DNA of 64,000 nt, taken from assembly GCA_963696315.1 (NCBI GenBank), contig CAVOJU010000024.1:170093-234092 (forward strand), written 5' to 3'. Of the stretch, positions 25,839 through 35,368 are shown piece by piece. The notes beneath the pieces were generated by a model. It did not search any database. It saw only the letters and a list, made by a program, of their open reading frames with translations, and was not told the origin of the DNA. Made by a program: the position numbers and the translations under genes. Source of the stretch: CAWKEY01 sp963696315. GTDB lineage: Bacteria; Pseudomonadota; Gammaproteobacteria; Methylococcales; Methylomonadaceae. The number at the start of each line of letters is the position of its first letter. Positions within the stretch are counted from its first letter, which is position 1.

Positions 25839-28649
25839 TCAACTGGTGATAATAAAGCGCACGGCATCCAGTCTTAACTGTGCGGCCTGAATATGTTCAT
25901 GAGAAAGCATGGTTAAATCCTTGAGCAGCTCTATTTCTTCTGTTCTGATGGACGGATTGACTTTTTTCAGCCTGACCAGACGCTTGATCTCATTGGTGAG
26001 CGAATCGAGCATCGCTTTGGATGCATCGGCTATCAGTGTCTGCATATCCGCCTTGGCTTTTGCCTCAGCCACAGCCAGTATGCTGCCCAGGTGTGAACGC
26101 TGTTTATTCAGGAAGGCGACTATTTGCTGTTTATCAAAAGCCGTACCGGTTTCAATTAAGCTCTCGTGATCTATGACTTCGCTGACGTCTTTTTTGTTTT
26201 GATCAATCAATACTCGAACCGGCGTATGTGGCAAAAACCGGCCAATTTGTAATTCGGTCGGGGCGCTGCATTCAACAATGTACAGGCATTCCAGCAAAAA
26301 CTGCCCGGCTTTAAGTTCCGGGTGTTTGACGACACTGATGGCGGCATTGCCGGTTTCGCTGGACAGCACCATATCCATGGCCGCCGTAACCACGGGATGT
26401 TCCCAGGTCATAAACTGCATGTCTTCCCGCGCCAGGGCACAAGCGCGGCTAATGGTGACCGTCATCCCGTCTTCCGACAGGCCCGGGAAATGTGCAAGCC
26501 GCAGATGATCACCCGGACGCACAATAAAACACTCCGGCGAGTGAAATTCGGTATCCACCCCGTAGCACTCAAACACCTCTTCCATGTATGGCCAGAGCGC
26601 GCCTTCATTCTCGTAAGCTCTCAGCTGGTCAATAAGAATCTGGGCCTGTTGTTTACGGCAGGAATTCAGCTCAAGCAACTGGTCGCGGCCATTATGCAGT
26701 TCGATTTCAATTTCTGCACTCAAGGCTTTGGTTTTGATTATAAAAGCATCAATTGCCGCGGCATCATTCGTTTGCAGAATAACCGCCAGTTCATCATGCA
26801 GCCTGTCCGCAACCGGCTGCGCGGCCGAGCAGTTATGCCGGAACGCATTCAAACCTTCCTCATACCAGCGATACAACACATGTTGTGGCGTATTTTGCAG
26901 ATATGGCACATGAATCTGGATAATATGTTTCTGGCCGATGCGGTCAAGACGCCCGATACGCTGTTGTAATAAATCGGGATTGGTCGGCAAATCGAACAGG
27001 ATCAGATGATGGACAAACTGAAAATTCCTGCCTTCACTGCCGATCTCGGAACATATCAACAGCCGCGCCGAACTTTCCTGATCAGCAAAATAAGCGGCGG
27101 CCCGATCGCGTTCGATAATCGACATGCCTTCATGAAAAACCGCCGAGGCAATACCGGCACGATTCTTCAAGGTTTGCTCCAGATCAATGGCCGTTTGCGC
27201 GTGTTTGCAAATCAACAGCGCTTTTTGACCAGCCAATTGCTTAACATGTTCGACCAGCCAGAGATAGCGCGCATCCTGCTGTAAATCTTCGGTATTGAGC
27301 TGACCGCTTAGGAGGTAACCATGGCATTCGCGCTCTGGAAAACCCTGTACGGTTTGCCGCGAATTCCTGAATAAGATGCGGCCTGTGCCATGATGATCCA
27401 GCAACACCTTAATCAGCTCATCGCGAGCAGCGGCTGATTTTGCAGCATCATCAAGATTTTTCAGCAGACCGTCGACATTATCGTGCTTGAGCAAGCGGCT
27501 TAGGTTCTGTCTCGACTCTGCATCGAGAGGCTTGCCTGCCAGCAACACTTTGGCGGCGTTTGCTACCGGTTCAAATAAACGTTCTTCTTCGATGAAATCG
27601 GCAAAACTGTAAAAGCGGTCAGGATCGAGTAATCTCAACCTTGCAAAATGACTTTCCTTGCCCAATTGTTCCGGCGTTGCCGTCAATAGGATAAGACTGG
27701 GAGCAATCTGCCCCAGTTGCTCAACAAATAGATATTCGGGGCTGGGCGCGTGTTCGCTCCATTCAAGATGGTGCGCTTCATCAACAATAACCATATCCCA
27801 ACCGGCCTGCAAGGCCTGTTGCTGGCGCATGGGATACTGTGCGAAAAAACTCTGGCTGCATAATATCAGTTGCTCGTTAACAAATGGATTGACATCACTG
27901 ATGGCCAGATCGTCTTCATCCATGCCGTCTCCGCCCAGTTCATCCAGACAACGGGCCTCATCAAAAATACTAAAGCGCAGGTTAAACCGTCTAAGCATTT
28001 CTACCAGCCACTGATGCAATAAACTTTCCGGCACGATAATCAACACACGATTGCTCAGGCCATTAATTAGGCGATGATGCAAAATCAAACCGGCTTCAAT
28101 GGTTTTACCCAATCCCACTTCATCCGCAAGCATGATTCTCGGCGCAGAGCGCTTAGCCGCTTCGTGAGCAATAAACAACTGATGCGCAATCAGTGAAGTG
28201 CGGCCGCCAAGCAAACCCTTAACAGGCGACTGCTGATGCTGCTGTAGCCTTCGCCAGGTTTCATAACGCAATAAAAACCAGGCATTGGGATCAATCTGGC
28301 CAGTGAACAGCCTATCCTGTGGCTTGTTAAACTGAATATGATGATTCAGTTCAATTTCATCCAAATGAACTTCCGAACCCGCCTCATTTTTGCCAATGTA
28401 GGTAATCAGGCCGTCTTGTTCTATGAGCTCGATGACGGTGAGTTTACTTTCATCAATCGATTCAATAATATCGCCTGCCGAAAATCTGACCCGCGTCAGC
28501 GGTGCGTTATCACGGGCGTAAATACGCCGCTCGTCACTGGCTAGAAAAAGGACGGTGACTCGGTTAAATTGTGCTTCAAGAATAAGGCCTAAACCAAGCT
28601 CTGACTCGGTATTACTAATCCAGCGCTGACCGGGAATGAAGTTTTCCAT
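25839..28649 (-). CDS. rapA: RNA polymerase-associated SWI2/SNF2 ATPase RapA
   Basis: RapA is an ATP-driven translocase that reactivates stalled RNA polymerase. The 936-aa protein has N-terminal Tudor-like domains (GQRWISNTESELGLGLI), Walker A LADEVGLGKTIEAG, the Walker B box VIVDEAHHLEW (E. coli has the DEAHHL type), motif III LLTATPEQLG, the helicase C domain (ICSEIGSEGRNFQFVHHLILFDLP ... QQRIGRLDRIGQ) and the long RapA C-terminal domains. Length is close to E. coli RapA (968 aa). Confidence 0.95.
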   Translation of the reverse strand: MENFIPGQRWISNTESELGLGLILEAQFNRVTVLFLASDERRIYARDNAPLTRVRFSAGDIIESIDESKLTVIELIEQDGLITYIGKNEAGSEVHLDEIELNHHIQFNKPQDRLFTGQIDPNAWFLLRYETWRRLQQHQQSPVKGLLGGRTSLIAHQLFIAHEAAKRSAPRIMLADEVGLGKTIEAGLILHHRLINGLSNRVLIIVPESLLHQWLVEMLRRFNLRFSIFDEARCLDELGGDGMDEDDLAISDVNPFVNEQLILCSQSFFAQYPMRQQQALQAGWDMVIVDEAHHLEWSEHAPSPEYLFVEQLGQIAPSLILLTATPEQLGKESHFARLRLLDPDRFYSFADFIEEERLFEPVANAAKVLLAGKPLDAESRQNLSRLLKHDNVDGLLKNLDDAAKSAAARDELIKVLLDHHGTGRILFRNSRQTVQGFPERECHGYLLSGQLNTEDLQQDARYLWLVEHVKQLAGQKALLICKHAQTAIDLEQTLKNRAGIASAVFHEGMSIIERDRAAAYFADQESSARLLICSEIGSEGRNFQFVHHLILFDLPTNPDLLQQRIGRLDRIGQKHIIQIHVPYLQNTPQHVLYRWYEEGLNAFRHNCSAAQPVADRLHDELAVILQTNDAAAIDAFIIKTKALSAEIEIELHNGRDQLLELNSCRKQQAQILIDQLRAYENEGALWPYMEEVFECYGVDTEFHSPECFIVRPGDHLRLAHFPGLSEDGMTVTISRACALAREDMQFMTWEHPVVTAAMDMVLSSETGNAAISVVKHPELKAGQFLLECLYIVECSAPTELQIGRFLPHTPVRVLIDQNKKDVSEVIDHESLIETGTAFDKQQIVAFLNKQRSHLGSILAVAEAKAKADMQTLIADASKAMLDSLTNEIKRLVRLKKVNPSIRTEEIELLKDLTMLSHEHIQAAQLRLDAVRFIITS

Positions 28650-28929
28650 TAATTGCTATGCCGTTGCGAAATGTTAAAGAAAATTGACAATATTATAAGC
28701 GCTAGCAAAAATTTGATACGGCAAATAAGCTAATTAATCAGTTTCAGCACTAAATGATCGGCGTCCGCTCAAAGCTCGCTAATTTTGTTAGGCTGATTTA
28801 TTCGTTACGTTATATTCATTAAGCAGCCATTAAGCATGGCTTCGCATACTATTGCCAAAGCTTGCGACTGAAAACAGATTGGCATCTCTAGCCCATGCTT
28901 AACCGAAACCTACCAACAAGAAGATTTTT
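28650..28929. other. Divergent intergenic region between rapA and the glycine-zipper gene
   Basis: AT-rich, no open frame worth calling. It should hold the promoters of rapA (minus) and the glycine-zipper protein (plus). No clear operator was found. Confidence 0.5.
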
Positions 28930-29280
28930 ATGAAAAAACTGCTTTTTTTAATTCAAATAATTGCACTTGCCGCCCTTTATTCTTCGTCATCTTATGCATC
29001 CGGAGGCCATGGTCACGGTCATGGCAAAGGCCATCACAAACATCATCACAGCCCTCCAGAAGTACACTACTATCACGAGGAAATTCACCATTATCCCGCC
29101 CCGCAAGCCAGATACGCTCCTGAACCGCCGCGCCAATACGACCAGCGCTCCACATCAGGTCTGGTTGGCGGTGCCTTAGGCAGCGCTTTGGGCTACGAGA
29201 TCGGTAAAGGTGATCCTGTTGCATCGGGACTTGGCGCAGCCGCCGGCTCCTACCTCGGCAATGGTATGAACCGGCGTTAA
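28930..29280 (+). CDS. His-rich exported protein with glycine-zipper domain
   Basis: The 116-aa protein has a signal peptide (MKKLLFLIQIIALAALYSSSSYA), a His/Gly-rich segment (GGHGHGHGKGHHKHHH ... HYYHEEIHHY) that could bind metal, and a C-terminal glycine zipper (SGLVGGALGSALGYEIGKGDP then GLGAAAGSYLGNGM) of the outer-membrane 2TM type. It should sit in the envelope. Metal binding is inferred from composition only. Confidence 0.75.
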   Translation: MKKLLFLIQIIALAALYSSSSYASGGHGHGHGKGHHKHHHSPPEVHYYHEEIHHYPAPQARYAPEPPRQYDQRSTSGLVGGALGSALGYEIGKGDPVASGLGAAAGSYLGNGMNRR

Positions 29281-29675
29281 TAGCCTATATCCGTAAAATG
29301 CTCGAGCCGCCCTTGTCGGGAATGCCCGTTTGAATGGGCGTGCGTAGTTACGACACACTTTTGAATATGCTTTATTGCAAATCTATACCTGCCAATAGCG
29401 TTGATATGCTGCAGGGCGACGGGTAAAAAATCGAGCATTTTTCGCTTTTTCAGGAACAATTGCTTGATAGTACTGATAAAGTCCTGACGGCAGGGTCATA
29501 TCTTGAAAATCACCGCGTTGGCAATGCGCCGGATCGATTCGGCATAAATGCCGAGTTTGATTTCATTTTTTCCATTGAGCATATACTACCGCCAACTTTG
29601 GCAATACTGGGGCTTCAATGGCGGGACAATGCTCCAAAGTTCAATGCGACACTTAGCGCTTCACGGATTTCCTCG
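29281..29675. other. Intergenic stretch without a supported gene
   Basis: A 395-nt gap between the glycine-zipper and J-domain genes. AAAATGCTCG near 29297 and CGAGCATTTT near 29432 are a short inverted repeat about 135 nt apart. Open frames here lack ribosome sites and protein-like composition. Confidence 0.4.
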
Positions 29676-30443
29676 CTAGACCTTCTCGTTAACGAAGACA
29701 CCTGCCTTGATCACGAACTCGGCTGTCATGAATGACGCATGCACCAACAAGCTTGCGCCGATCGCCCGCACTGAAACGACGCGGGCGATACCTGTTAAAT
29801 TCTCGGCATTGAATTTGAGGATCTGCCCGATGCTTGCATCATATGCTGTCAGCATGCTGATGCCGGATGGCGACAGATCGCGCAGCCTCGCCGAATAACC
29901 GGCATGAGGCCAGCTCGGGTAGATGACGAGTGCTCCCGCTTTCGCGATCCGTGTTGATGCACGTCGGCCGTATAATTCCCGGAAGCGCTCATTCGGAATG
30001 GATTGAACAGGTGTCAAGGGGCTGGCGCAATGGCTGCAACGCTCCATAACGCTCGGCGCAAAGGCAAGCGCAGTGCCACAAAAAAGGCAGCGCTGCAAAG
30101 CAGCGGACGAAGCTTGCTGATTGTCATCCCAGACGCCCCGGTGGGCGCCTGATCTATGAGGTCTAGGCGAAAATTCAGGCGTGTCGATGGGCGCTTCGTG
30201 TACCGATCGCCCACGTCTTTGGCTTTTGCGCGAATACAGCATCTGATCGTACTGCTTGCGCTTTACCGGATCGCTGAGCACGGCATAGGCCTGATTGATT
30301 AGCACTGCAGACTCGTGATCCCCACCCAGATCGGGATGCACTTTGAGTTTGGTCATCAGACTGCGATAGCTCGCCTTAATAATCTCTAGCGGCGCCTCTG
30401 GCTGCACATGCAGGATGCGGTAAAGATTGCGTCGATTATTCAT
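29676..30443 (-). CDS. J-domain / zinc-ribbon / PilZ fusion protein
   Basis: This 255-aa protein combines three modules. Residues 1-70 are a J domain (YRILHVQPEAPLEIIKASYRSL ... HPD in VHPDLGGD ... AYAVLSDPVKRKQYDQML), which should stimulate an Hsp70. Residues about 118-143 hold a zinc ribbon (CLFCGTAL ... CSHCASPL). The C-terminal part looks like a PilZ domain, with RRASTR (R-x-x-x-R) and DLSPSG ([D/N]-x-S-x-x-G), the two c-di-GMP-binding motifs. It may tie chaperone activity to c-di-GMP; that is inference. It stands alone on the minus strand and has no signal peptide. Confidence 0.8.
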   Translation of the reverse strand: MNNRRNLYRILHVQPEAPLEIIKASYRSLMTKLKVHPDLGGDHESAVLINQAYAVLSDPVKRKQYDQMLYSRKSQRRGRSVHEAPIDTPEFSPRPHRSGAHRGVWDDNQQASSAALQRCLFCGTALAFAPSVMERCSHCASPLTPVQSIPNERFRELYGRRASTRIAKAGALVIYPSWPHAGYSARLRDLSPSGISMLTAYDASIGQILKFNAENLTGIARVVSVRAIGASLLVHASFMTAEFVIKAGVFVNEKV

Positions 30444-30844
30444 GGCTTTACTCCGAGGCGGGATGAGCCGGTAAAATGAATGCCGTTACGTACGCCGCAC
30501 TCTGGCTAAGTGCTGGCCGATGAGTAAAACTAATGGCCGGCGCAGGTGGCTTTGAACTAAAATGCTCAGCTCGCCCAAAGCGGAAATCAAGACTTTTCTT
30601 GGACTTTTTACACTTTGAAAATGCGCCCAGTTGCTCGGGATTAGCTTACCCGGAAAAGCACGGCAGGCACGGCTACTCCCCTGGATTTCCGTTCTAATGT
30701 ATAGGAGCCCAGCATAAGCGTTCCACTGCCCCCTTAATCCCTAACAACACAAAGCCATCCAGTATTTCTCGGGCAGCTTGAAGCCTTTTTCAAATTCAGA
30801 TATGTGGATTTTTTACTCAGAACCCCTTCACTCTAAAGTCCACA
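30444..30844. other. Intergenic stretch without a supported gene
   Basis: About 400 nt between the J-domain gene and a small exported protein gene. I see no convincing frame, RNA gene or strong hairpin. It probably holds the J-domain gene promoter. Confidence 0.4.
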
Positions 30845-31162
30845 CTATTTAGTCGCTGGAACAGCAGCATGCGATTTAAACAAGGGCTCGCCTAACGGCC
30901 TAGCAAATGTAAATTTAGCGGGATTTAACACCATAGCTTCGGCCGCACTCTGAAGAGCGTCGTGTGGCGGAAAAAGGCTGGCAGTTGCAGTCATTGGCGA
31001 CGTTATTGCAAAAACTCCGGTACCTAGGATTGTGGCAAACAACCCAGCCGGCCTGTATAAACCAATATCTACTAAATAACTGCCAAGTGTAATTTTTTCT
31101 TGGCCATGGGCCAGCGATGCGCTAAACATCAGCAGCGCAAAAATTATCGGTTTGGTTTTCAT
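30845..31162 (-). CDS. Small exported protein, function unknown
   Basis: The 105-aa product has a clear signal peptide (MKTKPIIFALLMFSASLAHG) and a second hydrophobic, Gly/Thr-rich segment (GLFATILGTGVFAITSPMTATASLF) that may be membrane-inserted. The rest is short and basic. No family recognised. It is divergent from another exported protein gene at 31339. Confidence 0.6.
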   Translation of the reverse strand: MKTKPIIFALLMFSASLAHGQEKITLGSYLVDIGLYRPAGLFATILGTGVFAITSPMTATASLFPPHDALQSAAEAMVLNPAKFTFARPLGEPLFKSHAAVPATK

Positions 31163-31338
31163 GATTCATGATTCCGCTTTTGATTGTTTGACAATGCTAT
31201 AGCTTTCCTGAACGCTCTTGACCCAAGAAAAATACTGGGTAACATTGCCAACGGCAAATAACGTTTAAATTTTTTAGCATTCCTGATGTCTGAGGTTTTC
31301 AATAGTGACCATTGTACTTCAACCCCTTTAAAAATGTT

Positions 31339-32172
31339 ATGAAACTGAACCCTAGAGCCCTCTTTAGATGCCTGGTGATAGCCGGGTGCATTTCCACGGC
31401 TTACGCAGCCAGCTTCGACAACTTCAACGACCGTAATGACGATGGCTGGCTGCGTTACAACCCTATACCCGGGTCGTTCTCGTTCCCTATAGAATCGGGT
31501 AGCGTGGCTTATAAAATGGAGTCCCGCTGGGGCAGCCTCTTCAGCCCAGGCCGCATTGGCAGCATAAACATGAATGAGCCGGCACATACAAAATTCCATG
31601 TCGAGGCAGATTTGCTGAACTGGACGTACAACTGGGGCGAAGACATTGGCCTATTGGCGCGCATGCAGGAGCCTATCCCGTCGTTTTTTCTGCCCAAAGG
31701 TTACGCCTTGCTGCTCAGGAACGATAAAAACGGGAGGCCTGCCTCGCGCAAGTTGATGATTGTAAAAAGTAACGGAGGAATCAGTTTCCCCATCTTTCTT
31801 ACTACAGGCCAGGGCCGTTTGATGATGCCAGCGCCAGACCCCTCCGGTGATTATCGGCTAAAGTTCTGGTCAGCTGATGGCTTTCTCTGGGGGCAGATCA
31901 TTGATAAGAGCACAGGAAAAGCGATAATGATGTGGGATGGAAAAACCTATAGAGACCGTATTTATGCAGCGGAGGACGGTGCCTACACCAGTGGAAGGAG
32001 TGGTTTGATTGCTTATGTTCACATTGTGGGTTACAAGGCAGAGGGTGTCTCACCCACTTTTGATAATTTCTATTCCGGAATGGACGCCCCCCCGAGCAGC
32101 GCCTGCCCGGCGGATGGGACGGGAAACGACAACACTGACGCATGTCAAACAACGCCCAACATTCGCCAGTAA
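31339..32172 (+). CDS. Exported protein of unknown function with a possible lectin-like fold
   Basis: The 277-aa protein starts MKLNPRALFRCLVIAGCISTAYA, a signal peptide, then ASFDNFNDRNDDGWLRYNPIPGSF. The D-x-F-x-D-x-N-x-D-G-W start and alternating hydrophobic strands resemble secreted concanavalin-like beta-sandwich domains. The C-terminus is Cys-containing (SACPADGTGNDN ... DACQTTPN). I chose ATG 31339 because it places the signal sequence at the N-terminus; an in-frame ATG at 31312 is the alternative. Substrate and role are unknown. Confidence 0.65.
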   Translation: MKLNPRALFRCLVIAGCISTAYAASFDNFNDRNDDGWLRYNPIPGSFSFPIESGSVAYKMESRWGSLFSPGRIGSINMNEPAHTKFHVEADLLNWTYNWGEDIGLLARMQEPIPSFFLPKGYALLLRNDKNGRPASRKLMIVKSNGGISFPIFLTTGQGRLMMPAPDPSGDYRLKFWSADGFLWGQIIDKSTGKAIMMWDGKTYRDRIYAAEDGAYTSGRSGLIAYVHIVGYKAEGVSPTFDNFYSGMDAPPSSACPADGTGNDNTDACQTTPNIRQ

Positions 32173-32624
32173 ACAGCGCTATAGTTGAACGCAAAAAAGT
32201 GTTTCGATATTGATTTTTAATATTTATTTGTCTGTGCAGACTGGTAAAACAGACTCATTCAAAGTGAGTATTATTGGTATTTTTGCCCAACGCTCGCGGA
32301 ATATAAAAACACGAATTCTGCCGGAGGGCAAGTCCGTGTTTCGTTAAGTGCTCTCCTTCTGGCTTGATAAATTCTTGCCGCCCTTATGGACGATTGCGGA
32401 CGCTGTTGCCTTTTGGATCAACGGCAACCAGGCATTTACCAAGACTAACTTATTGATTTTTGTCTTGTTCTTCGTGGCCTCTGCGTTAAATTCTTTTTCG
32501 AGGTTCACTCATTATCATAACACTACGCTCATTTCTGAGTCATAACAGTCCCTAGTCATACCCCAAGAATGCATTACACTTATGATCTGAATCCTAAACA
32601 ACAAGTAAAGGTGTTCAGTTCATT
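32173..32624. other. Intergenic stretch with a partial dispersed repeat
   Basis: A 452-nt gap. Near 32466-32490 the sequence TTCTTCGTGGCCTCTGCG resembles the right arm of the CCACGAAG dispersed repeat. No supported gene. The end of the gap must hold the promoter of the DUF3313 gene. Confidence 0.45.
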
Positions 32625-33318
32625 ATGCCAACCTTGAATCGCATTGCCGTCATTGTTTTGATGTTATTAAGTGCCTCTTGCGCAAGAACTTATCAAGCCC
32701 GCTATGTTGATACCAGCAATTTTCTCGATGATTATTCGGTGCTTACAGATGGCGAAGATGGCGACGCATTATTAAGTTACTGGAAAAAAGATGCCAACTG
32801 GCCGGTTTATAACAAAATCATTTTGGAGCCGAGTTGCCATCAGAAAGCATCCTGACTCCGGGCTTAATGACAGGCCGCACATAGAAAGCCAACGGCTTAA
32901 AGAACTGTTTGAATACAGCCTTCGAGATGCATTGAAAAAAAACTTCAAACTGGTCACCAGACCCGGATCCGATACTCTGCGCATTCAATATGCCATTACT
33001 GATGCAGAAACATCTACCCTATTCCTTGACCAGTTGACCACTGTCTATCCTTCAGCACGAGCCTTATCGCTGCTTAAAAGAATCGCACTTGGCACTGAAT
33101 CTTATGTCGGCCAAGCCAGCATTGAAGGAAAAATAACCGACTCCCAAACCGGCGAGCTACTCATGGCTTCGGCAGATTGCCGGGCAGGCGGCAAAACATT
33201 AATGGGAAGCTTTGACATTTGGGATGATGTTGAACAAGCCTACCAATACTGGGCTGCTCAGACTGCCTACCAACTGTGCATGAAACAGGGCCGCAATCAG
33301 TGCCCGGAACCTGAATAA
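32625..33318 (+). pseudogene. DUF3313-type lipoprotein, one frameshift
   Basis: An exported lipoprotein of the DUF3313 type. The N-terminal frame has a lipoprotein signal (MLLSASC) and the family pattern YVDTSNFLDDYSVLTDGEDGD ... WPVYNKIILEP. It then meets a stop, while the next frame continues VAIRKHPDSGLNDRPH ... ELFEYSLRDALKK and the second half. Removing one A near 32834 (GCCGAGTTGCC) joins both parts into a protein of about 230 aa. Function of the family is not known. Confidence 0.7.
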
Positions 33319-33337
33319 GCGGCGAAAACACCCTCTC

Positions 33338-34042
33338 CTACTTCTCATTTACAAACCCGGGGGCTACTACTGGCGCCCCAGTGCAGTCAGAACCCGGACA
33401 AGCTCCGGCTATAGCAAATTGACGCGCATGCTCCATAAGACGACTGGCGCTCAACCCCGAAAAAACACCCATCGGAATGCCCGCCGCTTTCAATGCGCTT
33501 GCTGTCCAGGCATTGCAGGTACGTAACAGATGAAAACTACCCCTGGCCGGATAAAACCTGCCGCCCGAATAAGTGGCCGGTGCCAATGCAACAGCGCGCA
33601 TGAGGCCGTTACGGTCGTAGCTTTCATGAATATAACGGCACAAATGATAGAAAGCTTCGCTGTTTAGCTTGAATTCAATCCGCTCATAGTGCAGCCCAGA
33701 GGGCATAACAACTGGCTTAACATATAGCACGCTGGCAGTCGGCACTAGCGCCGCTTTGAGTGCCATCCACAGATCAGGCCGGCTAGCCTGATAATAATCC
33801 CTATCGCCCCAACCGACTTCCAAATATTGCGCCCCAGGAAAGTCTGCACTTTCAGGCCATAGCCCCTCAGGAATAGAGGACTTGTCAATTATCAGCCCTG
33901 TGTGCCAGCCATAATTGACCAGATAGACTTTCACCGAGCTCCTGCTGCTGTCCGCCGAAGCATTTTTTTCAATGGAACCGGCGCAAGAAACACAGCTAAT
34001 CAGAATATTTAGCAGCACAATAGTCTTGAGTTTGGTTATCAT
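33338..34042 (-). CDS. DUF2459 family protein, probable lipoprotein
   Basis: The 234-aa protein has an N-terminal signal (MITKLKTIVLLNILISCVSC) and the DUF2459 pattern: VYLVNYGWHTGLII, EVGWGDRDYYQ, SFHLLRTCNAWTASALKAAG. The conserved His and Cys suggest a papain-like hydrolase fold, but no activity is established. I chose ATG 34042 rather than 34057 because it puts the signal peptide first. Confidence 0.8.
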   Translation of the reverse strand: MITKLKTIVLLNILISCVSCAGSIEKNASADSSRSSVKVYLVNYGWHTGLIIDKSSIPEGLWPESADFPGAQYLEVGWGDRDYYQASRPDLWMALKAALVPTASVLYVKPVVMPSGLHYERIEFKLNSEAFYHLCRYIHESYDRNGLMRAVALAPATYSGGRFYPARGSFHLLRTCNAWTASALKAAGIPMGVFSGLSASRLMEHARQFAIAGACPGSDCTGAPVVAPGFVNEK

Positions 34043-34172
34043 GTCATTACGACTCATTGCCCCAATATCGGCACGATCTGTGGCAGAATTTTCCGGTAAA
34101 AAAATGACCGCTGCGATAAAAAAAGCATTATCCTATACGTTTGAATTCGTATGTCATGAGGACTTAGTATAT

Positions 34173-34409
34173 ATGCCCTATAACCAAGATATTGTTGATG
34201 AACTGAATGTTCTGGTTCGTTACAACCTGACCACCACCCTAGAAGGCATCAAAGTGCATAAGAATGCAGCCCCTGAGGTCATTGCCGCTACCTCGCGTTT
34301 GTTCCACAAAGGCATATTGTCACAGGAAGATGGAGGCTATCTGACCAGCCTGGGCCATGAGGCCGCCGAACATGCACATGTCCTGCTGGACTTGCTGAGA
34401 CCCGCTTAA
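34173..34409 (+). CDS. TIGR02647-type small conserved protein
   Basis: The 78-aa protein begins MPYNQDIVDELNVLVRYNL and ends EDGGYLTSLGHEAAEHAHVLLDLL, the pattern of the TIGR02647 family of gammaproteobacteria; function unknown. GAGGA lies about 10 nt before ATG 34173. The open frame extends upstream to 33972, but that part overlaps the divergent DUF2459 gene and is not conserved. A strong terminator follows. Confidence 0.8.
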   Translation: MPYNQDIVDELNVLVRYNLTTTLEGIKVHKNAAPEVIAATSRLFHKGILSQEDGGYLTSLGHEAAEHAHVLLDLLRPA

Positions 34410-34422
34410 CTTCTGGCCCAAC

Positions 34423-34460
34423 AAAAAAGGCTTAACGCATTACCTCGTTAAGCCTTTTTT
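34423..34460. terminator. Bidirectional terminator between the TIGR02647 gene and rpoH
   Basis: A long stem AAAAAAGGCTTAACG/CGTTAAGCCTTTTTT with an 8-nt loop, able to act for both convergent genes. Confidence 0.92.
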
Positions 34461-34479
34461 AAAGCCGAGAAATGATCCC

Positions 34480-35337
34480 TCAGGCCTCAAAAATAACAGA
34501 CTGCCTCAATTTTTTCATCGCATTTTGTTCCAGCTGCCTGATTCTTTCAGCCGATACGCTATAGCGTTCGGCAAGCTCATGCAAAGTCGCTTTTTTCTCG
34601 GCCAGCCAACGGCTCGAAAGAATATCCAGGCTGCGCTCGTCAAGCTCCGCCATTGCTTCTGATAACAAGTCCTGCTCGCGGCCTTCCCAGTCGGCATTTT
34701 CAAGCAGCACCGCAGGATCAGCGCCGTGCTGTTGCAGATAACTAGCGGGATACGCGTAACTGTCTTCAACCGCATCATCGGCGGGCATATCGAAAGCCAT
34801 GTCCCGGTTATCCATTCGCTTTTCCATTTCGTAAACGGCGCTGACATCTACATCCAGATCATTAGCGATCGCCACCGCCTCGTCATTGGATAACCAGCCC
34901 AGGTTTGGCTTGGATTTACGCAAATTAAAAAACAGTTTCCGCTGTGCCTTGGTGGTTGCAACCTTGACTATGCGCCAGTTTTTGATGACGTATTCATGAA
35001 TTTCGGCTCTGATCCAGTGCACAGCGAAAGACACCAGCCGCACTCCTACAGCCGGATCAAAACGCTTGACGGCTTTCATCAATCCGATATTGCCTTCCTG
35101 GATTATATCCGGCATGGGTAGACCATAGCCGCTGTAACCTCTGGCAACATGGACGACAAAACGCAAATTTGCCATGACTAATTCCCTCGCTGCTGCCAAA
35201 TCTCCGTGATCCTTAAAACGCAAGGCCAACTCGCGCTCTTCCTCGGCACTCAATTTAGGCATTTGTCTGACTACATTTAAATAGGCGTCAAATGTTCCAA
35301 CTGACAAATTAACAGGTAATGCTAATGCGTTACTCAT
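34480..35337 (-). CDS. rpoH: RNA polymerase heat-shock sigma factor (sigma-32)
   Basis: RpoH directs transcription of heat-shock genes. The 285-aa protein has region 2 (NLRFVVHVARGYSGYGLPMPDIIQEGNIGLMKAVKRFDP), the RpoH box QRKLFFNLRK used for control by DnaK/FtsH, and region 4 (TLHELAERYSVSAERIRQLEQNAMKKLR). It follows ftsYEX in the standard order but with an 79-nt gap that carries a perfect CIRCE operator, so it can be transcribed and repressed on its own. Its likely target in this window is lon. Confidence 0.97.
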   Translation of the reverse strand: MSNALALPVNLSVGTFDAYLNVVRQMPKLSAEEERELALRFKDHGDLAAARELVMANLRFVVHVARGYSGYGLPMPDIIQEGNIGLMKAVKRFDPAVGVRLVSFAVHWIRAEIHEYVIKNWRIVKVATTKAQRKLFFNLRKSKPNLGWLSNDEAVAIANDLDVDVSAVYEMEKRMDNRDMAFDMPADDAVEDSYAYPASYLQQHGADPAVLLENADWEGREQDLLSEAMAELDERSLDILSSRWLAEKKATLHELAERYSVSAERIRQLEQNAMKKLRQSVIFEA

Positions 35338-35368
35338 GATTTCCCCTTGATAAAAACTTGACTTGATT

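Noticed and set aside
29460..29735. 91-aa plus-strand frame
   Set aside because: Overlaps the end of the J-domain gene, lacks a ribosome site and looks random.
31159..31599. 146-aa minus-strand frame
   Set aside because: It lies antisense to the exported protein gene at 31339 and has no ribosome site or protein-like composition.
33972..34172. 67-codon extension of the TIGR02647 gene
   Set aside because: It overlaps the divergent DUF2459 start, is not conserved, and a better start with GAGGA lies at 34173.
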